From: Sandaracinobacteroides sayramensis
GTDB taxonomy: Bacteria; Pseudomonadota; Alphaproteobacteria; Sphingomonadales; Sphingomonadaceae
Assembly: GCF_022014495.1 (NCBI RefSeq)
Contig: NZ_JAKLSQ010000001.1
Coordinates: forward strand, 224,739-288,738
DNA length: 64,000 nt
Direction of reading: 5' to 3'
Every line of letters starts with the position of its first letter. The first letter of the stretch is position 1. Below are positions 54,995 through 63,416 of this stretch, in pieces. The notes under the pieces were generated by a model, which searched no databases, was not told the origin of the DNA, and saw nothing but the letters and a program-made list of their open reading frames with translations. The position numbers and the translations under genes are program-made.

Positions 54995-55866
54995 GGCTTC
55001 CAATTCTCTCCGTCACGCTGCACGCGGCTGCGGGATTCGAGGTCGATCAGATGCGCCAGCACGCTGCGCTCGGCCGCCGGCCAGAGGCGCGGATCGACGG
55101 GCGCATACATCTGCGCGACCATGTCCGGGATTTTCGCCACGCCTTCGGCCAGCAGCTTCAGTATCTGCGTCTCGCGCTGGCGGCGGTGGGCGATCAGCCC
55201 GCGCACGAAGCGCTGCGGTTCCTCGACCGCCGGGCCATGCGTCGGGAAATAGCGCTTGTCGCCCCGCTCCAGCAGAAGCTGCAGGGAGCGCATATAGGCC
55301 GCCATGTCGCCGTCCGGCGGCGCCACGACCGTGGTGGACCAGCCCATCACATGGTCGCCGGAGAACAGGATTCCCTCCTCCTCCAGCGCGAAGCAGAGAT
55401 GGTTGGACGTATGTCCGGGCGTGTGCACGGCCCTCAGAGTCCAGTCGGGGCCTTGAAGCGCCTCACCGTCCGCCAGCACCTGGTCCGGCGCATAGGTCCG
55501 GTCGAAGGCGGCGTCGGCGCGCGGGCCATCGTCCGACAGGATGAGCGGCGCGCAGCCGGCGACCTTGCCGCCCAGCCGCGCCTTCAGCGGCGCGGCGCCC
55601 GGGGAATGGTCGACATGGGTGTGGGTGATCAGATGATGGGTCACTTCTTCCCCCTCGACCGCCGCCGCGACAGCCTCCAGATGCGCCTCGTCGGCCGGGC
55701 CCGGGTCGATGATGGCGATCTTGCCATTGCCGACGATGTAGGTTCCGGTGCCGGTGAAGGTGAAGGGGGAAGGGTTGGGCGCCAGCACCCGCCGCACCAG
55801 CGGGCTCAGTCGCTCCACCCGGCCATAGGGGGCTTCGGCCACCAGCTTGTCGAAGGTGTCGTTCAC
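54988..55866 (-). CDS. MBL-fold metallohydrolase (LACTB2/GloB-like)
   Basis: The 292-residue protein has the zinc motif 'HLITHTHVDHSPGAAPLKARL', 'VHTPGHTSNHLCFALEEEG', 'LFSGDHVMGW' and a late 'YFPTHGPAVEEPQ'. A C-terminal winged-helix-like tail ('RQRETQILKLLAEGVAKIPDMVAQMYAPVDPRLWPAAERSVLAHLIDLE') matches LACTB2-type hydrolases, which include nucleases and thioesterases. It is cotranscribed with the DUF4230 gene and 52 bases downstream of the MerC-like gene. Confidence 0.92.
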   Translation of the reverse strand: MNDTFDKLVAEAPYGRVERLSPLVRRVLAPNPSPFTFTGTGTYIVGNGKIAIIDPGPADEAHLEAVAAAVEGEEVTHHLITHTHVDHSPGAAPLKARLGGKVAGCAPLILSDDGPRADAAFDRTYAPDQVLADGEALQGPDWTLRAVHTPGHTSNHLCFALEEEGILFSGDHVMGWSTTVVAPPDGDMAAYMRSLQLLLERGDKRYFPTHGPAVEEPQRFVRGLIAHRRQRETQILKLLAEGVAKIPDMVAQMYAPVDPRLWPAAERSVLAHLIDLESRSRVQRDGENWKPC

Positions 55867-55918
55867 GACTGCGATGCCTACAGAGCAGCAGCCCTGCGCA
55901 CAAGCTCAACCGGGCGAA

Positions 55919-56311
55919 TCAGACCTGCCGGGCTTTCCAGTTCCGCCAATGGGCGAAGGCGACCACAAGCCCGCCCGTCACCGTCAAAGCCGATTCGATC
56001 GGGCCAAATCCATGGGCCAGCGCACCCGCGGCCATCAACGCGAAGCCGGCAAGCGCCAGCCACCAAGGGTAACGATTGCCATGCGCGTGCGCCCCGCGCC
56101 AGAGCGCATAGACCGAGACCGGCGCCGCAAGCGCGATCAGCAGCCAGTGCATCCAGACAGGGCCATGCACCAGCTCGTCCACAAGCCCGACCGCCAGCAT
56201 GGGGGAGATCGCCAGCGCCAGCGGCAGCAGCAGGCAATGCACGAGGCACAGGCTGGAAAGCAGCGCAGACGTGCCGTCGAGAGAAGCGCTTTCCTTATGG
56301 TGAAGTTTCAC
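55919..56311 (-). CDS. MerC-domain membrane protein
   Basis: The gene starts at GTG 56311. The 130-residue product has four membrane helices and a MerC-like N-terminal helix with the cysteine pair in 'LLSSLCLVHCLLLP', which in MerC carries mercuric ions inward. Chromosomal MerC-domain proteins without a mer operon, as here, often sit near metal regulators and may handle zinc or other metals. The palindrome 34 bases upstream resembles a Zur/Fur-type box, supporting a metal role. Confidence 0.88.
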   Translation of the reverse strand: MKLHHKESASLDGTSALLSSLCLVHCLLLPLALAISPMLAVGLVDELVHGPVWMHWLLIALAAPVSVYALWRGAHAHGNRYPWWLALAGFALMAAGALAHGFGPIESALTVTGGLVVAFAHWRNWKARQV

Positions 56312-56342
56312 GTGCCCAAGGCCTCAATTGTCGTTGGGAATG

Positions 56343-56359
56343 TGTGATAATGTATCATA
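56343..56359. promoter_or_regulatory. Candidate Zur/Fur-family operator upstream of the MerC-like gene
   Basis: TGATA-ATG-TATCA (56345-56357) is a perfect inverted repeat, extended by matched T and A two bases further out. The AT-rich patch is isolated in GC-rich DNA and lies 34 bases before the GTG start. Fur-family boxes have this type of symmetry. Confidence 0.5.
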
Positions 56360-56422
56360 ACCGCCTCGTCAACGGGATTCGGGAGGCGGCAGCACGCTGG
56401 TTCGAATGGGCCGCGCCCCATT

Positions 56423-56512
56423 CGTCACCCCGGGCTTGACTTGGGGTCTAGCTTTCTTCTTGAAGCGCTTTGCCCAGGCAAAGCTGGACCCCGGGTCAAG
56501 CCCGGGGTGACG
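56423..56512. repeat. Sphingomonad palindromic repeat (two-arm), copy 4
   Basis: The left arm is slightly decayed (CGGGCTTGACTTGGGGTCTAG); the right arm (CCCCGGGTCAAGCCCGGGG) matches the other copies. It lies between nadB and the MerC-like gene. Confidence 0.85.
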
Positions 56513-56579
56513 AGGTTGGGCGACCGCTGCGCTCCTAATCGAACCGACCACGAAGAGGCGGCCGCCCTACGGCGAGGCT

Positions 56580-58187
56580 TCAGGCGGCGCCGGGGTAGAG
56601 GATGGTGTCGCGCGGCGGGTCCGAAAGGCCGGGATAATCGGTGGTGAAATGCAGGCCCCGGCTTTCCTTGCGCTCGCGCGCGGAGCGGACGATGAGGTCA
56701 GCCACCTCAACCAGGTTGCGGAGTTCCAGCAGGTCGGGCGTCACGCGGAAATTGCCGTAATATTCCTGGATTTCCGATCGCAGCAGCCCCACGCGATGCG
56801 CGGCCCGCTCCAGCCGCCGGTCGGTGCGGACGATTCCGACATAGTCCCACATGAAGCGGCGGAGCTCGTCCCAATTGTGCGTCACCACCACTTCCTCGTC
56901 CGACGAGGTCACCCGGCTTTCGTCCCATGGGCGGATGTCGGCGGGCGGCGGCGTCTCCTCGAAGCGGGCGAGGATCTCGTCCGCCGCGCTGGCGCCGAAC
57001 ACCAGGCATTCCAGCAGGCTGTTGGAGGCCAGCCGGTTGGCGCCGTGCAGGCCCGACTGGCTGACTTCGCCGATGGCGTAAAGGCCGGCAAGGTCGGTCC
57101 GCCCCTGCAGGTCCACCAGCACGCCGCCGCAGCTGTAATGGGCGGCGGGCACCACGGGGATCGGCTGCGTCACTGGATCGATCCCCAGTTCGCGCAGGCG
57201 CTTCACGATGGTCGGGAAATGCTCTTCCACGAAGCCGGCGGGCTTGTGCGTCATGTCCAGCAGCACGTGCGGGATGCCCAGCCGCTTCATTTCCGCGTCG
57301 ATGGCACGGGCGACGACATCGCGCGGCGCCAGTTCCTTGCGCGCGTCATGGCTTCCCATGAAAGCGGTGCCGTCGGGCAAGCGCAATATGCCGCCCTCGC
57401 CGCGCATCGCCTCGGTGATGAGGAAGTTCTTCACCCTGGGGTGGTAGAGGCAGGTCGGGTGGAACTGGTTGAATTCCATGTTGGAAACCCGGCAGCCCGC
57501 GCGCCAGGCCATGGCGATGCCGTCGCCGGTCGAACCGTCCGGGTTGGTGGAGAAGCGGTAGACGCGCGAGGCGCCGCCGGTCGCCAGCACCACCGCGCGC
57601 GCCAGCAGCCGGCGCACATGGCCCGACGCCCGGTCCAGCGCGTAAAGCCCCATGGCGCGGCGGCCGGCGAAGCCATGGCCGGCGGCGTGGCGTTCGGTGA
57701 TGATGTCGATCGCCACCTGGTCGGGCAGGAAGCGGATCAGCGGATTTTCCAGCGCCGCCGTCTCCAGCGCCTTCTGCACCGCCCAGCCGGTCGCATCGTC
57801 CACATGCACGATGCGCCGCGTGCTGTGCCCGCCCTCGCGCGTCAGATGCCAGCGTTCGGAAACCGTCTCGCCGGGGTTGAAGGGCACGCCCAGCGCCGCC
57901 AGCCGCTCGATGGCGGGGGCGGCGTGCTCCACCACGAATTCCACCGCCCGCCGGTCGTTCAACCCCGCGCCGGCCACCATCGTGTCTTCTATATGGCTCT
58001 CGAAGGTGTCGCCCGCGTCGAGCACGGCAGCGATCCCGCCTTGCGCCCAACTGGTGGAGCCGGCGGAAATCCCCGCCTTCGACAGCATCAGCACCTGCCG
58101 TCCGCCAGCCGCGACGTTCAGCGCGGCGGTCAGCCCGGCGGCGCCCGAGCCGATGACGATCACATCGGCTTCGATGAGGTCAGGCAA
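56580..58187 (-). CDS. nadB: L-aspartate oxidase
   Basis: The 535-residue FAD enzyme oxidises L-aspartate to iminoaspartate, the first step of NAD synthesis. It has the dinucleotide motif 'DVIVIGSGAAGLTAAL', 'SWAQGGIAAVLDAGD', 'REGGHSTRRIVHVDD', 'QFHPTCLYHP', 'AAHYSCGGVLVD' and 'GANRLASNSLLECLVFG', followed by the C-terminal helical domain. Length is normal. It starts three bases after the ABC ATPase stop. nadA and nadC are not in the window. Confidence 0.97.
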   Translation of the reverse strand: MPDLIEADVIVIGSGAAGLTAALNVAAGGRQVLMLSKAGISAGSTSWAQGGIAAVLDAGDTFESHIEDTMVAGAGLNDRRAVEFVVEHAAPAIERLAALGVPFNPGETVSERWHLTREGGHSTRRIVHVDDATGWAVQKALETAALENPLIRFLPDQVAIDIITERHAAGHGFAGRRAMGLYALDRASGHVRRLLARAVVLATGGASRVYRFSTNPDGSTGDGIAMAWRAGCRVSNMEFNQFHPTCLYHPRVKNFLITEAMRGEGGILRLPDGTAFMGSHDARKELAPRDVVARAIDAEMKRLGIPHVLLDMTHKPAGFVEEHFPTIVKRLRELGIDPVTQPIPVVPAAHYSCGGVLVDLQGRTDLAGLYAIGEVSQSGLHGANRLASNSLLECLVFGASAADEILARFEETPPPADIRPWDESRVTSSDEEVVVTHNWDELRRFMWDYVGIVRTDRRLERAAHRVGLLRSEIQEYYGNFRVTPDLLELRNLVEVADLIVRSARERKESRGLHFTTDYPGLSDPPRDTILYPGAA

Positions 58188-58190
58188 TCG

Positions 58191-59123
58191 CTATCCTTTC
58201 GCGGCTTCCAGCGGCGTGCCGGTCAGGTCCAGGAACACATCCTCCAGATCCGCCTCGCGGGTGGTCACGTCCACCACCGGGTGACCGGCCTCCTGCAGGC
58301 GGGCGAGGATCGCGCCCGCCTTCACCGTCTGCTTGTCGTAGAGAATGTCCAGCCGGCGGCTGTCGAGAAGCGTCACCCGCGTGGCGCCGGCGATTTCGGG
58401 CGGCTGCTGCAGATCATGGTCCAGCGTCACCTCCACCCTCTTGTCCTGCGCCTGGGACAGCAGATTGTCCTTGTCGGTGTCGATGACGATTCGGCCGTGG
58501 TTGACGATGGCGATCCGGTCGCAAAGCTCCTCGGCTTCCTCCAGATAATGGGTCGTCAGCACCACCGTCGTGCCGCCCGCGTGCAGCTCGCGCACATAGG
58601 CCCAGAGCATCTGCCGAAGCTCGATGTCGACCCCGGCCGTCGGCTCGTCGAGGATGAGGACCGGCGGGTTGTGCACCATCGCCTTGGCGATCAGCAGCCG
58701 CCGCTTCATCCCGCCCGACAGCGTGCGGGTATAGACATGCGCCTTGTCGTCCAGCCGCACCTTTTCCAGCAGTTCCATCGAGCGGCGCTTCTCCGGCGGC
58801 ACGCCGTAAAGGCCGGCCTGCAGCTCCAGCGTCTCGAAGGGGGTGAAGAAAGCGTCGAACAGCAATTCCTGTGGCACCACCCCGATCGACGCCTTGGCGT
58901 TGCGGGGGTGCTGGTCGATATCGAAGCCCCAGATCTCGGCGCTGCCGCCAGTCTTGCGCACCAGCCCGGCGAGGATGTTGATGAGGGTGGACTTGCCCGC
59001 CCCGTTCGGCCCCAGAAGCGCGAACATCGAACCCCGCGGAATCGCCAGATCGACCCCGTTCAGCGCGCGCTTGCCGCCGGCATAGGTTTTTTCGAGGCCC
59101 TTCAGGCGAATCGCAGCCGTCAC
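58191..59123 (-). CDS. ABC transporter ATP-binding protein (ABC-2/drug or polysaccharide type)
   Basis: I place the start at GTG 59123, which overlaps the leuC stop (GTGA); the longer frame is a shadow of leuC. The 310-residue protein has Walker A 'GPNGAGKST', signature 'LSGGMKRRL', Walker B '[11 protein letters not shown]' and the H-loop '[12 protein letters not shown]', plus a C-terminal extension typical of CcmA/NodI-like subunits. No permease gene is adjacent, so its partner must be elsewhere. It sits in a coupled leuC-ABC-nadB run. Confidence 0.93.
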   Translation of the reverse strand: MTAAIRLKGLEKTYAGGKRALNGVDLAIPRGSMFALLGPNGAGKSTLINILAGLVRKTGGSAEIWGFDIDQHPRNAKASIGVVPQELLFDAFFTPFETLELQAGLYGVPPEKRRSMELLEKVRLDDKAHVYTRTLSGGMKRRLLIAKAMVHNPPVLILDEPTAGVDIELRQMLWAYVRELHAGGTTVVLTTHYLEEAEELCDRIAIVNHGRIVIDTDKDNLLSQAQDKRVEVTLDHDLQQPPEIAGATRVTLLDSRRLDILYDKQTVKAGAILARLQEAGHPVVDVTTREADLEDVFLDLTGTPLEAAKG

Positions 59124-60544
59124 TTCATCTGCCTCACATCGGTCAGCCGCCCCGTCACCGCCGCCGCCGCCGCCATCGCCGGCGACATCAGATGCGTGCG
59201 CGCGCCCGGCCCCTGCCGGCCGACGAAGTTGCGGTTGGACGTGGACGCGCAGCGCTCGCCCGAAGGCACCCGGTCCGGGTTCATGCCGAGGCACATGGAG
59301 CAGCCCGGCTCGCGCCATTCGAAGCCGGCCTCGACGAAGATGCGGTCCAGCCCCTCCGCCTCCGCCTGCCGCTTGACGAGGCCGGAGCCGGGCACCACCA
59401 GCGCCTGCCGCACATTGGCGGCGACATACCGGCCCTCCACCACCAGCGCGGCGGCGCGCAGATCCTCGATCCGGCTGTTGGTGCAACTGCCGATGAAGAT
59501 ATTCTCCACCGGCACATCCTCCAGCCGGGTGCCGGGCGTCAGGCCCATATAGGCCAGAGACTTTTCCGCCGCCGCCCGCTTCGACGGATCGTCGAAGCTG
59601 TCAGGCGAAGGCACGATGCCGGTGACGGCGACCACATCTTCCGGGCTGGTGCCCCAGGTGACGAGCGGGGCGATCGCCGTGCCGTCCAGCACCAGCTCCC
59701 GGTCGAACCGGGCGCCCGCGTCGCTGGGCAACTGCCGCCACCAGGCGATCGCCTTTTCGAGATCGGCACCCTTTGGCGCGCGCGGGCGACCGGCCACATA
59801 GGCGAAGGTCTTCTCGTCCGGCGCGACGAGGCCGGCGCGGGCGCCCGCCTCGATCGACATGTTGCAGAGCGTCATCCGCCCTTCCATCGAAAGTGCCTCG
59901 ATCACCGCGCCGCGATACTCCAGCACATGGCCGGTGCCGCCCGCCGTGCCCATGGCGCCGCAGATCGCCAGCGCCACATCCTTGGCGGTGATGGAGTAAC
60001 CGAGGCTGCCGTTCACGGTGACGGCGAAATTCCCCGACTTCTGCAACAAAAGCGTCTGCGTCGCGAAGACATGCTCCACTTCCGACGTGCCGATGCCGAA
60101 GGCCAGCGCTCCCAGAGCGCCGTGCGTGGAGGTATGACTGTCGCCGCAGACCATCGTCAGGCCGGGAAGGGTGAAGCCCTGTTCCGGGCCGATCACATGC
60201 ACGATGCCCTGTTCCGGGGCATCAATCTCGAAATATTCCACGCCGAACTCGGCGCAATTGGCCTTCAGCGCCGCCAGCTGCGCGACCGATTCGGGGTCGG
60301 CGATGGGCTGGCTGCGGTCCGTCGTCGGCACATTATGGTCGGGCACGGCCAGCGTCAGATCCGGCCGGCGCAGGCGGCGGCCGGCGGACTTCAGCCCGGC
60401 GAAGGCCTGCGGTGTCGTCACTTCGTGGATCAGATGCCGGTCGATGAAGATGAGGCTGGTGCCGTCGTCGCGCGAGGCGACGACATGATCGTCCCAGATC
60501 TTGTCGTAAAGCGTGCGTGGTGCGGTGGATCGAGGGCCAGACAT
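59120..60544 (-). CDS. leuC: 3-isopropylmalate dehydratase large subunit
   Basis: The 474-residue aconitase-family protein catalyses isomerisation of 2- to 3-isopropylmalate in leucine synthesis together with LeuD. Iron-sulfur cysteines are seen in '[13 protein letters not shown]' and '[11 protein letters not shown]'. Other family motifs include '[12 protein letters not shown]', '[15 protein letters not shown]', '[27 protein letters not shown]' and '[19 protein letters not shown]'. leuD is not adjacent, which is unusual but seen in this order. Confidence 0.97.
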   Translation of the reverse strand: MSGPRSTAPRTLYDKIWDDHVVASRDDGTSLIFIDRHLIHEVTTPQAFAGLKSAGRRLRRPDLTLAVPDHNVPTTDRSQPIADPESVAQLAALKANCAEFGVEYFEIDAPEQGIVHVIGPEQGFTLPGLTMVCGDSHTSTHGALGALAFGIGTSEVEHVFATQTLLLQKSGNFAVTVNGSLGYSITAKDVALAICGAMGTAGGTGHVLEYRGAVIEALSMEGRMTLCNMSIEAGARAGLVAPDEKTFAYVAGRPRAPKGADLEKAIAWWRQLPSDAGARFDRELVLDGTAIAPLVTWGTSPEDVVAVTGIVPSPDSFDDPSKRAAAEKSLAYMGLTPGTRLEDVPVENIFIGSCTNSRIEDLRAAALVVEGRYVAANVRQALVVPGSGLVKRQAEAEGLDRIFVEAGFEWREPGCSMCLGMNPDRVPSGERCASTSNRNFVGRQGPGARTHLMSPAMAAAAAVTGRLTDVRQMK

Positions 60545-60590
60545 AGGGCTCTGGCGTTAGGCCCCTATCTCACCCCAGGTCAAGCGGCCG

Positions 60591-61592
60591 TCAGATGCCC
60601 TTCTCGCGGCGGTACTGCCGCCACTTTTCCACATTCGCCTGATGCTCTTCGTAGCTGCGGGCGAAGGCGTGCCCGCCCGAGCCGTCCGCCACCATATAGA
60701 GATAGTCGTGCACCTCCGGATCGACGACCGCCAGCAGGCTTTCCCGCCCGGGATTGGTGATCGGCCCTCTGGGAAGGCCCTGCATGCGGTAGGTGTTGTA
60801 GCCATTCTCGGCCTGCAGTTCCGACTGGCGGATGCGGCGCTTCAGCGGCTTGCCCTGCGTCACCGGATAGATGACGGTCGGGTCGGCCTGCAGCGGCATG
60901 CCGGCCTTCAGCCGGTTGCTGTAAAGCCCGGCGATCCGCCGGCGCTCGCCCGCCGCCCCGGTTTCCTTCTCGACGATGGAGGCGAGGATCACCGCTTCTT
61001 CGATGGACTTGACGGCGATATTCTCGGAACGCCGTTCCCAGATGCCCGCCAGCTCGGCGTCCATCGCCACCTGCATGCGCTTCAGCACATCCTCGCGGCT
61101 TTCGCCGATCTTCGCTTCATAGGTGGCCGGCAGCACGCTGCCCTCGGGCGGCGGCGCCACCTCGCCCTTCAGCCGGCCGACGGCGTTCAGCCGTTCCGCC
61201 ACCATCACGCTCGGCATGCCTTCGGGAATGGGAATCCGGACCACCAGCGTGTCCCCACGCTTCATCCGCTCCAGGATGGAGCCCCAGCCCTCGCCCTCGA
61301 AGATGCCATAGGTGCCGAACTGGATTTCCCGATCGTCGCCGATGGTGCGGGCGAGCAGTTCGAACAGCTCCGCCGACTCCACCACGCCGGCGGCTTCCAG
61401 CCGCTTCGCCACTTCCCGGATGGAAGCGCCGCGCGGGATTTCCACTTCCACCCGCTGGGCGCCCGGCACCGGGGCGCGGCGCCACATGGTCGCCGTCCAG
61501 ACGCTGACCGTCAGCATCGCCAGCAGGCTGAGGACGGCACCCCAGACCAGCCAGCGCGACTGGCCCGCGGCCTTGGTGCCCCCCTCGCCCAT
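60591..61592 (-). CDS. mltG: Endolytic murein transglycosylase
   Basis: The 333-residue protein has one N-terminal membrane helix (about 13-35) and a periplasmic YceG/MltG domain with LysM-like start ('IPRGASIREVAKRLEAAGV') and the catalytic Glu in 'ILASIVEKETG'. 'MPLQADPTVIY' and 'NTYRMQGLPRGPITNPG' are typical. It cleaves nascent peptidoglycan strands and may set glycan length. It follows fabF by three bases, an order conserved in many proteobacteria. Confidence 0.96.
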   Translation of the reverse strand: MGEGGTKAAGQSRWLVWGAVLSLLAMLTVSVWTATMWRRAPVPGAQRVEVEIPRGASIREVAKRLEAAGVVESAELFELLARTIGDDREIQFGTYGIFEGEGWGSILERMKRGDTLVVRIPIPEGMPSVMVAERLNAVGRLKGEVAPPPEGSVLPATYEAKIGESREDVLKRMQVAMDAELAGIWERRSENIAVKSIEEAVILASIVEKETGAAGERRRIAGLYSNRLKAGMPLQADPTVIYPVTQGKPLKRRIRQSELQAENGYNTYRMQGLPRGPITNPGRESLLAVVDPEVHDYLYMVADGSGGHAFARSYEEHQANVEKWRQYRREKGI

Positions 61593-61595
61593 GCG

Positions 61596-62843
61596 TCAGA
61601 CCTTCCTGAAAACGACCGTCGCGTTGGTGCCGCCGAAGCCGAAGCTGTTGTTCAGCACGGCTTCCACCTTGCGCTCCTTCGCCGTCCAGGGAACCAGATC
61701 GACGCCCTCCGCGCCATCGCACGGGTCTTCGAGGTTGAGCGTCGGCGGCACCACCTGGTCGCGCAGCGCCAGCAGGGTGAAGATGCTTTCCACCGCGCCC
61801 GCACCGCCCAGCAGATGGCCGATGGCGGACTTGGTGCTGCTCATGGAAAGCTTGCCGATATCGGCCCCGAACAGCCGCTTCACCGCGCCCAGTTCCAGTT
61901 CGTCGCCCATCGGGGTCGAGGTGCCATGGGCGTTCACATAGTCGATGTCGCCCGGGTTCAGCCCGGCGCGCTTCAGCGCCATCTGCATCGAACGGAAGGC
62001 GCCCGAGCCTTCCGGGTGCGGCGCCGTCACATGATAGGCGTCGCCGGAAAGGCCATAGCCCACCACTTCGCCAAGGATTTTCGCGCCGCGCTTCTTCGCC
62101 CGCTCATATTCCTCCAGCACGACGATGCCGGCGCCTTCGCCCATCACGAAGCCGTCGCGGGCCTTGTCCCATGGGCGGCTGGCGCGGTGCGGCTCGTCGT
62201 TGAAATTGGTGGAGAGCGCCCGCGCCTGGGCGAATCCGGCGATGCCGATCGGGCAGATGGTCGCTTCCGCGCCGCCCGCCACCATCACATCGGCATCGTC
62301 CAGCGCGATCAGCCGCGCCGCGTCGCCGATGGCGTGGGCGCCGGTGGAGCAGGCGGTGACCACGGCGTGATTCGGCCCCATCAGCCCGTAGCGGATCGAG
62401 ACCTGCCCGGAGATGAGGTTGATGAGCCGCCCATGCACGAAGTGGGGGCTGACGCGGCGGGGTCCGCGCTCGTGCAGCACGATGGCTTCCTCGGCGATTC
62501 CCGGCAGGCCGCCGATTCCCGAACCGATGAGCGTGCCGGCGCGCAGCCGCTCCTCCTCGGGCATGTCCGTCAGCCCGGCGTCTTCCAGCGCCTGCCCGGC
62601 GGCGTCCAGCCCATAGACGATGAAGGGATCGACCTGCCGCTGGATCTTGTGGTCGACGCGCAGGTTCGGGTCGAAATCCTCGGGCTTCACTTCGCAGGCG
62701 ATGCGGCAGCTATAGTCCGTGGCGTCGAAGCGGGTGATCGGGCCCGCGCCCGATTTTCCGGCGATCAGCCGGTCCCACGTCTGCTGAACATTCCCGCCCA
62801 GCGGGGTCACGAGCCCCAGGCCCGTCACGACAACGCGGCGCAT
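61596..62843 (-). CDS. fabF: Beta-ketoacyl-ACP synthase II
   Basis: The 415-residue condensing enzyme extends acyl-ACP with malonyl-ACP. The Cys-His-His triad is visible in 'VTACSTGAHAIGDAARLI', 'VNAHGTSTPMGDELE' and 'KSAIGHLLGGAGAVES'. The N-terminus 'MRRVVVTGLGLVTPLGGNV' is standard. It lies downstream of acpP, separated by a terminator-like structure that could reduce read-through and set the high ACP to FabF ratio. Confidence 0.97.
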   Translation of the reverse strand: MRRVVVTGLGLVTPLGGNVQQTWDRLIAGKSGAGPITRFDATDYSCRIACEVKPEDFDPNLRVDHKIQRQVDPFIVYGLDAAGQALEDAGLTDMPEEERLRAGTLIGSGIGGLPGIAEEAIVLHERGPRRVSPHFVHGRLINLISGQVSIRYGLMGPNHAVVTACSTGAHAIGDAARLIALDDADVMVAGGAEATICPIGIAGFAQARALSTNFNDEPHRASRPWDKARDGFVMGEGAGIVVLEEYERAKKRGAKILGEVVGYGLSGDAYHVTAPHPEGSGAFRSMQMALKRAGLNPGDIDYVNAHGTSTPMGDELELGAVKRLFGADIGKLSMSSTKSAIGHLLGGAGAVESIFTLLALRDQVVPPTLNLEDPCDGAEGVDLVPWTAKERKVEAVLNNSFGFGGTNATVVFRKV

Positions 62844-62976
62844 GCCTTTCTCCTGATTCTCTCTATTTCACTCCGCGCGGCCTTTTGCCGGTCCGCGCCC
62901 TCACCATCCGCATAGCTTGCGGATGGGAAAAGGAAAACCGCGCGAAAGCGCCATCGCTTTCGAAACCGGCGGCCCC

Positions 62977-63043
62977 CGAAAACAAACGGCCCCGGGGAAT
63001 CGAATCCCACGAGGCCGTCAGCGGGCCGCGCGACGGCGGCCCG
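62977..63043 (-). terminator. Tandem stem-loops between acpP and fabF
   Basis: Read on the minus strand, a hairpin (arms CGGGCCGC/GCGGCCCG, 63022-63043) starts about 10 bases after the acpP stop. A second hairpin follows (ACGGCC/GGCCGT arms, 62986-63018, with inner GGGA/TCCC pairing) and then TTTGTTTTC, a rho-independent terminator form. A third hairpin (CGAAAGCG arms, 62943-62962) follows. Incomplete termination here would give abundant acpP message. Confidence 0.7.
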
Positions 63044-63052
63044 GCCACCTGT

Positions 63053-63289
63053 TTACTTGCCGTTGGCCGCGATGAAGGCGATCGCGTCCTTCACCGTCAG
63101 AATCTTTTCGGCCGCGTCGTCGGGGATTTCCACGCCGAACTCGTCCTCGAAGGCCATCACCAGCTCGACCGTATCGAGGCTGTCAGCGCCCAGATCGTCG
63201 ATGAAGCTCGCCTCTTCGGTCACCTTCTCGGCTTCCACGCCCAGATGCTCGACCACGATCTTCTTCACCCGTTCGGCGACGTCGCTCAT
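63053..63289 (-). CDS. acpP: Acyl carrier protein
   Basis: The 78-residue acidic protein has the phosphopantetheine attachment Ser in '[21 protein letters not shown]'. It carries acyl chains in fatty-acid synthesis. It is flanked by fabG (127 bases upstream) and fabF. Length and sequence are fully typical. Confidence 0.98.
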   Translation of the reverse strand: MSDVAERVKKIVVEHLGVEAEKVTEEASFIDDLGADSLDTVELVMAFEDEFGVEIPDDAAEKILTVKDAIAFIAANGK

Positions 63290-63416
63290 TCCTCTAACCC
63301 TTTCGCTCGGCTGCCAGCCCCTCCCAAAGAACCCCCGGGGAAAAGCCTGGCCCGTCGTTTGTGCCCAATCGCACTAGCCGTCTGCTTGCCCCCATGCAAG
63401 CGGCAGCGGACAGCCA

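Noticed and set aside
55919-56311. Mercury-resistance operon
   Set aside because: Only a MerC-like gene is present; no merA, merT, merP or merR is nearby, so a mer operon is not supported.
59192-62915. Long plus-strand open frames opposite leuC, mltG and fabF
   Set aside because: They mirror the coding pattern of the core genes on the minus strand and have compositions rich in Arg, His and Gly typical of shadows.
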